28,682 nt of DNA, taken from the NCBI GenBank assembly GCA_964554415.1, contig CAZKON010000009.1, forward strand, positions 1-28,682. Direction: 5' to 3'. Within the stretch, counting starts at the first letter, position 1. Every line of letters begins with the position of its first letter. Source of the DNA: JAGVXD01 sp964554415 (GTDB lineage: Archaea > Nanobdellota > Nanobdellia > Pacearchaeales > GW2011-AR1). A model generated the notes under the pieces. The model was not told the DNA's origin. It saw only the letters and a list, made by a program, of their open reading frames with translations, and ran no database searches. Made by a program: the position numbers and the translations under genes. This document shows, piece after piece, positions 7,016-14,507 of this stretch.

Positions 7016-7330
7016 ATGTCGATACATGAAGTATCTATATTGAGTGTATATTATTTTAACGGCTCTGCTATTTCACGGATGATTCCTGTCTTTGATCAAA
7101 CACAAGATAGATTTAGTGCTGCTTTTATGGATGCAGAACATAGAATAAAGAGTGTTATAATTAGAATGAATGTGAATCAAATTGTTCCAATGATCGAGAA
7201 ACACGTTAAACAAACATATACAAATGTAATTATTTTCCCACAAAGTTATTATGATGCAACTTATAATCAGATTGCTAGTGAAAGAAGTGAAGAGTTAGAA
7301 GCAATTGTTTCAGTAAGGGAAGGGTTATAA
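7016..7330 (+). CDS. Hypothetical protein inserted between rpo7 and spt4
   Basis: I do not recognise this 104-residue protein. It begins MSIHEVSILSVYYFNGSAIS and appears to be a small mixed alpha/beta soluble domain. It has no cysteine pairs and no membrane segment. GGGAG lies about 10 nt before the ATG. Its TAA shares one base with the spt4 ATG (TAATG), so the two are co-translated. Archaea commonly have rpo7 directly followed by spt4, so a gene in this slot is a lineage-specific insertion. Confidence 0.7.
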   Translation: MSIHEVSILSVYYFNGSAISRMIPVFDQTQDRFSAAFMDAEHRIKSVIIRMNVNQIVPMIEKHVKQTYTNVIIFPQSYYDATYNQIASERSEELEAIVSVREGL

Positions 7331-7518
7331 TGGCAAATAAAGTATGTAAGAAATGCAAGTCTATTGCAGAAAGCGGAAGCACATGCCCGCAATGCGGAAA
7401 CGATGAATTTGCAGATACATTCAAAGGCAAGCTTGTCATATTAAAACCTGAAGAATCAGAGATTGCTAAAAATATTAAAATCGGGAAGAAAGGCACATAC
7501 GCCGTGAAGTTAGGATGA
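7330..7518 (+). CDS. spt4: Transcription elongation factor Spt4 (RpoE'')
   Basis: Spt4 binds Spt5/NusG and raises RNA polymerase processivity. The 62-residue protein is full length for the archaeal family. It has a four-cysteine zinc ribbon (CKKC ... CPQC) at residues ~6-23, and the core (EFADTFKGKLVILKPEESEIA) carries the usual Spt4 contact region. It starts within TAATG after the upstream gene and ends in an ATGA overlap with rps24e. Confidence 0.94.
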   Translation: MANKVCKKCKSIAESGSTCPQCGNDEFADTFKGKLVILKPEESEIAKNIKIGKKGTYAVKLG

Positions 7519-7787
7519 AAGTTGTAAAGAAAGTGAAGAACAATCTCCTTAAGCGTGATGAAATAATGGCAATTTTAATAGAACAGGGCAATCCAGGTTT
7601 AAATAAGGCTTGCTCTTTGCTTGCCACAGAGCTTAAGGTTGCAGAGGAGCTTATATCTCTAAAGGCTATACGCAGCAAGTTTGGCAGCAATGAATTTACT
7701 ATTGATGCATTTGTATATGATTCAATAGAAGACAGGCAGCGCATTGAGCCTCAGCCAAGGGCTGCACTAAATAAGGAGGATTCTTAA
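7515..7787 (+). CDS. rps24e: 30S ribosomal protein S24e
   Basis: This is a 90-residue small-subunit ribosomal protein. Recognisable features are the N-terminal strand followed by NNLLKRDEI, then NPGLNKACSLLATELKVAEELISLKAIRSKFGSN (an S24e core that normally reads P-S-R/K-x-x-V-x-x-K-L-A) and the FVYDSIEDRQRIEP tail. ATG 7515 overlaps the spt4 stop (ATGA). Its position between spt4 and rps27ae matches the common archaeal order. Confidence 0.93.
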   Translation: MKVVKKVKNNLLKRDEIMAILIEQGNPGLNKACSLLATELKVAEELISLKAIRSKFGSNEFTIDAFVYDSIEDRQRIEPQPRAALNKEDS

Positions 7788-7791
7788 TTCC

Positions 7792-8034
7792 ATGTCAGAA
7801 AGAGCAGCAGGATCATCAAAATCAGGAAAAGGCAAGAAACCCCACAAGAACAAGCCCACCAGCAAGAAATACAAGCACTATACTATTGCAGGCTCCTCTC
7901 TTAAGAAAACAAAAGCCTGTGTCAAATGCGGGGCAGGTATCTTCCTTGCTCAACACAAAGACCGCCTTACTTGTGGTAAGTGCCATTATACTGAATTTCT
8001 GACAACAAAATACGTTCTGCCCCAAGCCTTATAA
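7792..8034 (+). CDS. rps27ae: 30S ribosomal protein S27ae
   Basis: This is a small-subunit zinc-ribbon ribosomal protein of 80 residues. The C-terminal half holds the C4 finger (CVKCGAGIFLAQHKDRLTCGKC). The N-terminal 35 residues are Ser/Gly/Lys-rich and look unstructured, longer than in many archaeal S27ae. A GGAGGATT ribosome-binding site lies at 7775-7782, before the ATG. Confidence 0.94.
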   Translation: MSERAAGSSKSGKGKKPHKNKPTSKKYKHYTIAGSSLKKTKACVKCGAGIFLAQHKDRLTCGKCHYTEFLTTKYVLPQAL

Positions 8035-8056
8035 TCTCAAAAGCGCTTCTTGAGAC

Positions 8057-8149
8057 ATGAACGAACAATTGTTTACCAGCGTTTTCATACTTTTTATGCT
8101 TGTAATTTCTGTTTTGTTTCTTCTTATAAGGCTGCTGAGAAAGAATTAA
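8057..8149 (+). CDS. 30-residue single-span membrane micro-ORF
   Basis: ATG 8057 to TAA 8149 encodes MNEQLFTSVFILFMLVISVL followed by FLLIRLLRKN. That is one hydrophobic helix of about 20 residues with a basic C-terminal end, a plausible small inner-membrane protein. It lies 22 nt after rps27ae on the same strand. No strong ribosome-binding site is visible and no family is recognised. A chance hydrophobic ORF cannot be excluded. Confidence 0.4.
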   Translation: MNEQLFTSVFILFMLVISVLFLLIRLLRKN

Positions 8150-8170
8150 GCCGAAAAGTTTATTTTGTAT

Positions 8171-8220
8171 TTATAGGAAATCACATCAGAAATTACGATT
8201 ATTAAAGTGATTTCCTATAA
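8171..8220 (+). repeat. Stem-loop repeat, copy A
   Basis: A perfect 14-bp inverted repeat (TTATAGGAAATCAC at 8171-8184, GTGATTTCCTATAA at 8207-8220) encloses a 22-nt loop. Bases 8188-8221 are identical to 14524-14557. The loop contains GAAATTAC (8189-8196), which can pair with the same right arm (one G-T wobble) in place of the outer left arm. The element lies just upstream of the radical SAM gene. Confidence 0.88.
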
Positions 8221-8241
8221 CAGAACCTACCGCAGAAAAGA

Positions 8242-8249
8242 TTATAAAT
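8242..8249 (+). promoter_or_regulatory. Box A for the radical SAM gene
   Basis: TTATAAAT is centred about 25 bp upstream of ATG 8270, the spacing expected for a leaderless archaeal transcript. This spacing decides between the alternative starts of the gene. Confidence 0.6.
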
Positions 8250-8269
8250 GCCTGATGTCCCATGAGTTC

Positions 8270-9877
8270 ATGAACATCATAGAGAAAAAAGGGCTTGATC
8301 TTTTGCTGGTAAATCCTTCGACAAATGCTTCAGTATACGGAGCAGTTTATGGAGAGTCTGCATTAGAACCTCCATTCACTGCGGCCCTCGCGGCAGCGCA
8401 TGTACAGGATAATGGGTACAGCGTCCAGATTCTTGACGCAAATGTAGAAGGCATGACAGCGCAGCAAACAGCAGAGATTGTACACTCCCTCAATCCCCAC
8501 CTTGTCGCCATGGTTGTTCATGGACCCCAACCCTCTGCTTCCTCGCAACTAATGACCGCAGTTGGAGAGTCTTGCCACGCAATTAAAGGAGTTTCAGACA
8601 TACCTATACTTCTTACAGGTCCTCATCCAAGTTCTTTGCCTGAACGTACACTACGCGAAGAGCCATGCAATTACGTGGCAATCGGCGAGGAGTTTCCAAC
8701 AATTCTTGGCCTGACAGCTACACTTGCAAACCGCGGGGATGTATCAAATGTGCCTGGCTTGGCTTGGCTTTCAGATGGGAAATTTAAATCTGTGCAGGCA
8801 GCATCGCTCCCAAGAAATCTGGATGAAGCATATCCCCGTGTTGCGTGGGATTTGCTTCCTAATCTAAGCAGATATCGCGCGCACAACTGGCACTCTTTCA
8901 CTGACTTTTCAAGTAGAAGTCCCTATGTTGCAAGATATACAACACTTGGCTGCCCATATAAATGTGATTTTTGCATGATTAATATTCAGAATAAAGCATC
9001 TACTGCAAGACTTAGCAGTTCAGAGAGTCATTCTGACTTGGCTAATCTCGCAAAGCTGGATAATATATCAGGAACAATGAGGTTCTGGAGTACAAAGAAG
9101 ATTGGGGGAGATATGGAATATCTTGTTGAAAACCAAGGAGTAAAACACTTTAAGTTTATAGATGAGATGTATGTTCTAAGAGACCAGCATAACTTAGGTA
9201 TTGCAGAAGAAAGTATAAGAAGAGGATATGGCAAACATCTGAATATTTGGGCATATGCGCGAGTTGATACAGTTGAGAATCCTGAGATTTTGGAAAAAAT
9301 GCGTCAGGGTGGAGTACGCTGGCTTGTTCTGGGCATTGAATCCGCAAGCGAGCATGTTCGTCATGGAGCGAAGAAGAGATATACTAACGAAGATGTTGAG
9401 CGCTGTCTCAATAACGTGCGGAACGCTGGCATTTACATCTTGGGTAATTATATAGTAGGTTTGGAGGGAGATACAAGGGAGAGCATGCAGCAAACGCTTG
9501 ACTTTGCTATCCAACATCCAACAGAATGGTTCAACATTTATTCCTGCATGGCATATCCAGGTGCGCCCAATTACCTTCGCAATAAAAATAAGGGTATCCC
9601 TCTCCCAGGCGATGCAGGAGTTCCAGGAGGATGGGGTGCTTACTCGCATCATAGCTATAACTCTTTCCCGCTTCCCACTGATACTCTCACTAACGCAGAA
9701 GTGCTTGCATTTCGCGATAATGCTTGGGATACTTATATGCAATCTCCTGCTTATCACTCTCTGCTTCGCACTACATTTGGAGAATCAGTTGTAGAGCATG
9801 TAAAAACACTTGCAAAAACAAAACTCCCCCGCAGGATACTCGGCGACAAAATTTCTTATAGTGAAAGACATGAATAA
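8270..9877 (+). CDS. B12-binding domain radical SAM protein
   Basis: The protein is a radical S-adenosylmethionine enzyme with an N-terminal cobalamin-binding-like domain. Residues ~10-140 are Rossmann-like (LDLLLVNPS, VQILDANVEG, VAMVVHGPQPSAS, ILLTGPHPSSLPE). The [4Fe-4S] motif follows at about residues 228-235 as TLGCPYKCDFCM (CxxxCxxC). The AdoMet barrel continues with VLGIESASE and ILGNYIVGLEGDT. Related enzymes perform radical methylation, cyclisation or C-S chemistry; the substrate here is unknown. ATG 8270 fits the box A at leaderless spacing, and ATG 8255 is the alternative. A GTG at 8207 would put the start inside the stem-loop repeat and is unlikely. The neighbours (transketolase, dehydrogenase, glycan genes) suggest a sugar or lipid substrate. 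Confidence 0.9.
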   Translation: MNIIEKKGLDLLLVNPSTNASVYGAVYGESALEPPFTAALAAAHVQDNGYSVQILDANVEGMTAQQTAEIVHSLNPHLVAMVVHGPQPSASSQLMTAVGESCHAIKGVSDIPILLTGPHPSSLPERTLREEPCNYVAIGEEFPTILGLTATLANRGDVSNVPGLAWLSDGKFKSVQAASLPRNLDEAYPRVAWDLLPNLSRYRAHNWHSFTDFSSRSPYVARYTTLGCPYKCDFCMINIQNKASTARLSSSESHSDLANLAKLDNISGTMRFWSTKKIGGDMEYLVENQGVKHFKFIDEMYVLRDQHNLGIAEESIRRGYGKHLNIWAYARVDTVENPEILEKMRQGGVRWLVLGIESASEHVRHGAKKRYTNEDVERCLNNVRNAGIYILGNYIVGLEGDTRESMQQTLDFAIQHPTEWFNIYSCMAYPGAPNYLRNKNKGIPLPGDAGVPGGWGAYSHHSYNSFPLPTDTLTNAEVLAFRDNAWDTYMQSPAYHSLLRTTFGESVVEHVKTLAKTKLPRRILGDKISYSERHE

Positions 9878-9948
9878 TTGAGCAATATTGTATATCTTTC
9901 CCTTGATAGTCAAGGACAACCTGCTCAATTTTTAAAGTCCTTGACTAT
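9876..9948 (+). other. Interleaved inverted repeats (pseudoknot-like element B)
   Basis: Stem 1 pairs AATTGAGCA (9876-9884, starting in the radical SAM stop codon) with TGCTCAATT (9922-9930). Stem 2 pairs ATAGTCAAGGAC (9906-9917) with GTCCTTGACTAT (9937-9948). The 3' arm of stem 1 lies in the loop of stem 2, which is the topology of an H-type pseudoknot. A third, competing hairpin pairs CCTTGA (9901-9906) with TCAAGG (9910-9915). The stem-2 right arm is preceded by TTTAAA and ends CTATAA, as in copies A and D of the stem-loop family. Confidence 0.75.
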
Positions 9949-10007
9949 AATGAGGATTTAATCGCCTCTTATCTTTTTAGGTGTTCTATATTCCCGAGTA
10001 TAAAAAA

Positions 10008-10017
10008 ACTTAAATAG
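10008..10017 (+). promoter_or_regulatory. Box A for the transketolase genes
   Basis: ACTTAAATAG is centred 25 bp before ATG 10038, so the transketolase transcript is probably leaderless. Confidence 0.68.
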
Positions 10018-10037
10018 CCAATTCTACCCTTCCCTTA

Positions 10038-10937
10038 ATGACTGAAAAAGGCATCTTTAGCCACGTTGATTTTGAAAATGTTGATTATTCTGCCTTACTG
10101 AAGCGTTCTTACTGGTTGCGCAACGAGCTTTTTGAGATGTCTCAGGAAGGAAAAAAAGGACACATCCCTTCGTCTTATTCATGCGCAGAGATCGTCTCCA
10201 CATTGTGCTATGGAGGCATACTTCGCCTAAAACCAGAATATCCACAATGGCCTGACAGGGATAGATTTATAGTTAGTAAAGGTCATGCGGGCATGGTTGT
10301 TTATCCAATTCTTGCGGATTTAGGTTTCGTTCCTAAAGAAGAACTTAAGAAATTTGTCACTAAAGAAGGAGTTTTCCGCATGTATCCTGACCCAAGTATT
10401 CCGGGCATAGAAACAATTACAGGCTCGCTTGCCCACGGTCTGGGTGTTGCCTCAGGTTTTGCTCTCGCTGCAAAGATGGATAAAAGGAATTACAACTCTT
10501 TTGTCATCATCAGTGATGGAGAATGTTACGAGGGCGCTACATGGGAGCACGCACTCTATGCAGCGCCGCAACGCGCAGACAGTTATGCAGGCCACACTGG
10601 TTTAGATAATCTTATTGTAATTGTAGATAACAACGGTTGCTGCATTACTGACAAGACAGACAAATGTGTCAGATTAAATCCATTAGAACCAAAATGGGAG
10701 AGTTTCGGGTGGTATGTACAAAGCGTGGAGGGGCATTCTTATCATAAATTGATGGACGCATTCAGAAATATTAGTGAAAAGACAGACTCCAGACCATCAG
10801 TTATCATAGCAAATACTGTCAAAGGTAAGGGCATACCTTTCATGGAAGACCGTCCTGACTGGCACAATAAGAGACCGAATGATAAGCAGATTGCGCAGGC
10901 GAGGGAGGCGCTGCGGAATAATCCTATTACAGAATGA
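10038..10937 (+). CDS. tktA: Transketolase, N-terminal (TPP-binding) subunit
   Basis: This is the first half of a split transketolase, which transfers two-carbon ketol units with thiamine diphosphate. The 299-residue chain has the substrate loop SKGHAG, the ITGSLAHGLGVASGFALA helix and the TPP/Mg signature ISDGECYEGATWEHALYA through IVIVDNNG (~156-200). C-terminal NTVKGKGIPFMED completes the domain. Split transketolase is normal in archaea and feeds pentose phosphate synthesis. The stop lies in the first copy of a 17-bp tandem duplication that separates this gene from the C-terminal subunit. Confidence 0.95.
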   Translation: MTEKGIFSHVDFENVDYSALLKRSYWLRNELFEMSQEGKKGHIPSSYSCAEIVSTLCYGGILRLKPEYPQWPDRDRFIVSKGHAGMVVYPILADLGFVPKEELKKFVTKEGVFRMYPDPSIPGIETITGSLAHGLGVASGFALAAKMDKRNYNSFVIISDGECYEGATWEHALYAAPQRADSYAGHTGLDNLIVIVDNNGCCITDKTDKCVRLNPLEPKWESFGWYVQSVEGHSYHKLMDAFRNISEKTDSRPSVIIANTVKGKGIPFMEDRPDWHNKRPNDKQIAQAREALRNNPITE

Positions 10938-10954
10938 ATCCTATTACAGAATGA
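10921..10954 (+). repeat. 17-bp tandem duplication at the transketolase subunit junction
   Basis: ATCCTATTACAGAATGA occurs twice head to tail (10921-10937 and 10938-10954). The first copy encodes the end of the N-subunit (NPITE, TGA). The second carries the ATG of the C-subunit. With one copy the genes would overlap as ATGA. The extra copy creates a six-codon ORF (ATG 10934 to TGA 10952-10954) that bridges them. Confidence 0.93.
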
Positions 10955-11904
10955 CTTTAGAATCTAAAGCCCAGGCATTACCACGCGATGCTTATATAGA
11001 TGTAGTTTATGATGCAGCAAGGCATGACAAAAACATAGTATTTATCACTGCTGACCTTGGTGCAAAAGCTCTTGACAGATTTAGAGTAGATATAAAGCCG
11101 CAGTTCATCCATGCAGGCATTTCAGAGCAGAACATGATTAATCTTGCCACAGGTCTGGCAGGATGCGGGAAAAAAGTATTCACTTATGCAATGTCCTCAT
11201 TCATAGCATTCAGAGATTTTGAACAGATTAAAGTTACTCTCGCTTCGCTTAACTGTCCTGTCACAATACTTAGTGTAGGTGTTGGATACGGCTACGACCA
11301 TGCAGGACCCACACATTACGCAACAGAAGACATAGGGTGTATGCGTTCTCTGGCAAACATCGAGATACTCTCTCCTGCAGACACAACATCAGTGATTGAA
11401 TCAGCAATAAGAAGCTGTACAGAGCCTGCATTGCGTTATGTCCGGCTTGACCGTCAGTATCTTCCAGACATTTATTCTCCTGGAGACACATCTTTTTGGC
11501 ATAACGGTCTCGTGGAAATAGATTCTGGCAGAGATATTTGCATATTTAGCACAGGCTACATGACTCATCGTGCACGTGAAGTAAGGGAAATACTCGCAAA
11601 ACAAGGCATATATGCAGGCGTAGTTGATGTTTTCCGCCTCAAGCCTTTCAACACCAATACATTTCAGCAGATTATTGAGAGATATGATAAGATAGCAACG
11701 TTTGAAGAACATTTCTTAAGCGGTGGTTTTGGAAGCATTGTAGCAGAATCCTGCATTGATAACAGAATCACTAAACCTGTGAAACGTATCGGAGTAAAAG
11801 ATAATTACTATTTCGAAAACGGGGGAAGAGACCATATTCATCAGCTGGCAGGAATAGACACAAATAATATTGTTAAAAGACTTGCTGAATTCTATAATCA
11901 TTAA
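10951..11904 (+). CDS. tktB: Transketolase, C-terminal (pyrimidine-binding) subunit
   Basis: This is the second half of the split enzyme, 317 residues. It has the pyrimidine domain with the catalytic glutamate in HAGISEQNMINLATGLAG (~55-72), then SVGVGYGYDHAGPTHYATEDIG. The C-terminal transketolase domain follows from ~185 (ICIFSTGYMTHRAREV, VVDVFRLKPFN, FEEHFLSGGFGS). ATG 10951 is chosen because MTLESKAQALPRDAYID is the natural beginning. It lies in the second copy of the 17-bp duplication. A longer ORF reaching back to 10879 is a frame overlap with the N-subunit. Confidence 0.95.
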   Translation: MTLESKAQALPRDAYIDVVYDAARHDKNIVFITADLGAKALDRFRVDIKPQFIHAGISEQNMINLATGLAGCGKKVFTYAMSSFIAFRDFEQIKVTLASLNCPVTILSVGVGYGYDHAGPTHYATEDIGCMRSLANIEILSPADTTSVIESAIRSCTEPALRYVRLDRQYLPDIYSPGDTSFWHNGLVEIDSGRDICIFSTGYMTHRAREVREILAKQGIYAGVVDVFRLKPFNTNTFQQIIERYDKIATFEEHFLSGGFGSIVAESCIDNRITKPVKRIGVKDNYYFENGGRDHIHQLAGIDTNNIVKRLAEFYNH

Positions 11905-11911
11905 TCAAAAT

Positions 11912-12850
11912 ATGGAAACATATTCTAACACAATCAAAATAACATCTCCCTCTTTTTCCAGAAACGAAGTACTAAAGAATGAGCTGCTAACAAATTTTCC
12001 TAACAGCACTTTCAACACGACTGGGAAAGAATTAGAAGGTAATGCACTGGTTGATTTTCTGGCAGACGCTGAAGGAGCAATCATCAGTCTTAATAAAGTG
12101 GATGAAAACGTACTTGCTCGTTGTCCGAGACTGCGTATCATCTCAAAATATGGTGTAGGTCTGGACAATATTGATCAGGAAGCATGCGTTAGAAGAGGAA
12201 TTACACTCGGCTGGACAGGTGGTTTAAATAAACGCTCGGTTTCTGAGCAGACATTGGCTTTCATGATTAGTTTGTGTAGAAATATCTATCAAGGTTCATA
12301 TCAACTGAAGGCAGGGACATGGAATAAATCAGGAGGCACAGAGCTTTCTGGTAAGATTATCGGGATTATTGGTGTGGGTCATGTAGGCAAAGATCTTGTT
12401 ACACTGCTTGAACCATTCAGATGCACAATTCTGGCAAACGACATTATTAATCAGCAGGATTATTATCAACAATATGGCATTAAAGAAACAACAAAAGAAG
12501 AAATCTATCGCTCTGCGGATATCATCACGCTCCATGTGCCTCTTACTTCAGAAACAAAATATATGATAAACGAGAATACCTTGCGCATGATGAAGAATAC
12601 TGCTTTTCTTATTAACACCTCTCGTGGAAAGGTTGTTAATCAGGAAGCACTCAAACAAGCATTAAAGAATAATATCATTGCAGGCGCAGCACTGGATGTA
12701 TACGAATCAGAACCCCCGCACGACAATGAATTCTTATCTCTCCCTAATCTTATCTGCACCCCGCACATCGGAGGAAGTTCTCTGGAGAGTGTGACTGCTA
12801 TGGGCAGAAGCGCAATTGCTCATCTCAACAATTACTTCAAAAAGGTTTGA
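11912..12850 (+). CDS. D-isomer-specific 2-hydroxyacid dehydrogenase (phosphoglycerate dehydrogenase-like)
   Basis: This NAD-dependent oxidoreductase of 312 residues has the family layout. It has an N-terminal flavodoxin-like lid (ISKYGVGLDNIDQEAC) and a central Rossmann domain with GIIGVGHVGKDL (~150-161). Catalytic Arg is in TSRGKVV (~236), Glu in DVYESEPP and His in TPHIGGSS (~284). It lacks the ACT domain of full-length SerA. It could oxidise 3-phosphoglycerate or another 2-hydroxyacid made from sugar metabolism. It starts 7 nt after tktB, so it shares the transketolase transcript. The longer frame reaching 11870 overlaps tktB and is rejected. Confidence 0.9.
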   Translation: METYSNTIKITSPSFSRNEVLKNELLTNFPNSTFNTTGKELEGNALVDFLADAEGAIISLNKVDENVLARCPRLRIISKYGVGLDNIDQEACVRRGITLGWTGGLNKRSVSEQTLAFMISLCRNIYQGSYQLKAGTWNKSGGTELSGKIIGIIGVGHVGKDLVTLLEPFRCTILANDIINQQDYYQQYGIKETTKEEIYRSADIITLHVPLTSETKYMINENTLRMMKNTAFLINTSRGKVVNQEALKQALKNNIIAGAALDVYESEPPHDNEFLSLPNLICTPHIGGSSLESVTAMGRSAIAHLNNYFKKV

Positions 12851-12864
12851 TTGCAGTCTATCAT

Positions 12865-14409
12865 TCAGTTTTCCCAGAATAAATGCTTGAATTTATCCTT
12901 AGCATAATTGAGTATATCTTTGTCATAAGGGTCTAGAGAGCCAAAAGCAAAAATAAAGAAAGCATAAATGCTCAAAAATGCGATTCCTGCCAGAGCAAGT
13001 ACAATAAGAGATGGTACAAACAAGTTTTTAATTACAATGAGTCCTAAAGCAGGGATAACTGCTGCGAGAGTAACGCGCCACATCTTTCTTCTAAACGGTA
13101 AAATTCCTGTTGAGTTGCGCACTTGGAAAAGCATGATTAAGCCAAGTAATGCCAGCGAGAATGTCGTTGAACCCGCTGCTCCATAAAGACCGTAATTAGG
13201 AACAAGTATTATGTTTAAGATTAAATCAAGTACAGATATTCCAATAGTATTAATAAGAATGATTCTTGATTTACCCTGCATAGAGAGGAGATTAGTCAGT
13301 AGTGTATTGAATGATGCCAGCAAACCTCCTACTGCCAGAATTCTCAGGATGTCCGCAGCTGTCAGATATTCCGAACCAAAGAGAATATTGATGACTGCCT
13401 CGGGAAATGCAGCCATGAAGAGAAAGAGCGGTAGGTTGACAACATAAATCCATTTTCCTACCTGCTGGCTCATCTGTTGAATCACAGAATTATTTTTTTT
13501 AGAGTACTCTTTCACGATATATGGAAAGAAAAACTGTCTGAATAGTTCAGGAGCAATGCCAAAAAGAGATATTAATGTGAATGCGGCGTTGTAGACTCCA
13601 ACATCACGTGCAGTCATGAAATAACCTATAACTGCTGAATCAGTCCAATTAAAGAGCGTATAGAGCGCAGCAAGAAATACAATTGGCCAGGAGTATGCAA
13701 ATACTTCATTGAGAACAGCGCGTTTGGCTTTCAGTTTCAGTCCAGATTTCTGTAATAGCATGGGCGTCAAGTGACGCACAGCAAAAAAGGCAGCAACACA
13801 TATGACAAATATTCCTGCAACATACGAGGCAATAACTGCTGATTGCTGCAAGCCAAAAAAAAGCAAGCCAACAAGAACAATGACTTTAACAAAGTTTTGG
13901 AGGAAGTTATTTATTAATGCATTCCATCCAACATGTCCGAACGCAAGCAGACTGGATAGGAAGAAACCGCCAATGATTGAGAATGGAAGAAATATTCCAA
14001 ATACTTTAAGAAAAGAAGTTAAACCCTGATTATGAAATAAGCTGGTTGAAATAATCTCTGCCGTAAAATATAGTAACGCAGCCGCAATAATGCTGGAGAT
14101 GAGAAGAACGCTGAATGCGCCGCGAAATAAATAACAGCTCTTCTTTGGCTGGTTCTTGCCGCGGTAAAAAGAAAGATAGCGAAGCGCTCCGTCAGGCAAA
14201 CCAAGGGAAGCGGCCATGACAAAAAAGCTGCTCACAACAAGCGCAAGTGAGAACAAACCGTAAATTTCGGGTCCAAGTTCGCGTGCAATTATAACTCTGT
14301 ATAAATAAGTAAGAAGTTTGGAAAGCGCAATTCCAATAAATACTATGATTGAAGATTGAGCAAGCAGTCTCATAGGGTTACTAAATGACTCTGAATCTGT
14401 TTTCTTCAT
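12865..14409 (-). CDS. Polysaccharide flippase (MATE/Wzx-like, MVF superfamily)
   Basis: This 514-residue integral membrane protein has about 12-14 hydrophobic helices. The N-terminal start of helix 1 (SSIIVFIGIALSKLLTYLYR, then ARELGPEIYGLFSLAL) is typical of Wzx/RfbX flippases, which move lipid-linked oligosaccharides across the membrane. TATA-like CATATAAAAAG (reverse of 14430-14440) is centred about 26 nt before the ATG, giving a leaderless transcript. The gene is convergent with the 2-hydroxyacid dehydrogenase (14-nt gap). The glycosyltransferase genes next door on the same strand support a glycan-export role. Confidence 0.92.
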   Translation of the reverse strand: MKKTDSESFSNPMRLLAQSSIIVFIGIALSKLLTYLYRVIIARELGPEIYGLFSLALVVSSFFVMAASLGLPDGALRYLSFYRGKNQPKKSCYLFRGAFSVLLISSIIAAALLYFTAEIISTSLFHNQGLTSFLKVFGIFLPFSIIGGFFLSSLLAFGHVGWNALINNFLQNFVKVIVLVGLLFFGLQQSAVIASYVAGIFVICVAAFFAVRHLTPMLLQKSGLKLKAKRAVLNEVFAYSWPIVFLAALYTLFNWTDSAVIGYFMTARDVGVYNAAFTLISLFGIAPELFRQFFFPYIVKEYSKKNNSVIQQMSQQVGKWIYVVNLPLFLFMAAFPEAVINILFGSEYLTAADILRILAVGGLLASFNTLLTNLLSMQGKSRIILINTIGISVLDLILNIILVPNYGLYGAAGSTTFSLALLGLIMLFQVRNSTGILPFRRKMWRVTLAAVIPALGLIVIKNLFVPSLIVLALAGIAFLSIYAFFIFAFGSLDPYDKDILNYAKDKFKHLFWEN

Positions 14410-14464
14410 ATCCTTTAGTATGCAAATGGCTTTTTATATGTTGATAACTGTAATCTATTGGCTA

Positions 14465-14507
14465 TAGCGAATAACTTTAATTTTCGTAGTCTTTTTGTTA
14501 TTCGCTA
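14465..14507 (+). other. Stem-loop C
   Basis: TAGCGAATAAC (14465-14475) and GTTATTCGCTA (14497-14507) form a perfect 11-bp inverted repeat with a 21-nt loop. It sits immediately before stem-loop copy D and has the same arm and loop dimensions with different arm sequence. Confidence 0.8.

Noticed and set aside
8207..8269. GTG start at 8207 for the radical SAM gene
   Set aside because: It lies in the right arm of the stem-loop repeat, and the added residues are not family-like. ATG 8270 (or 8255) fits better.
9194..9757. 187-codon minus-strand ORF
   Set aside because: It is antisense to the radical SAM gene and its product is cysteine- and histidine-scattered without a domain.
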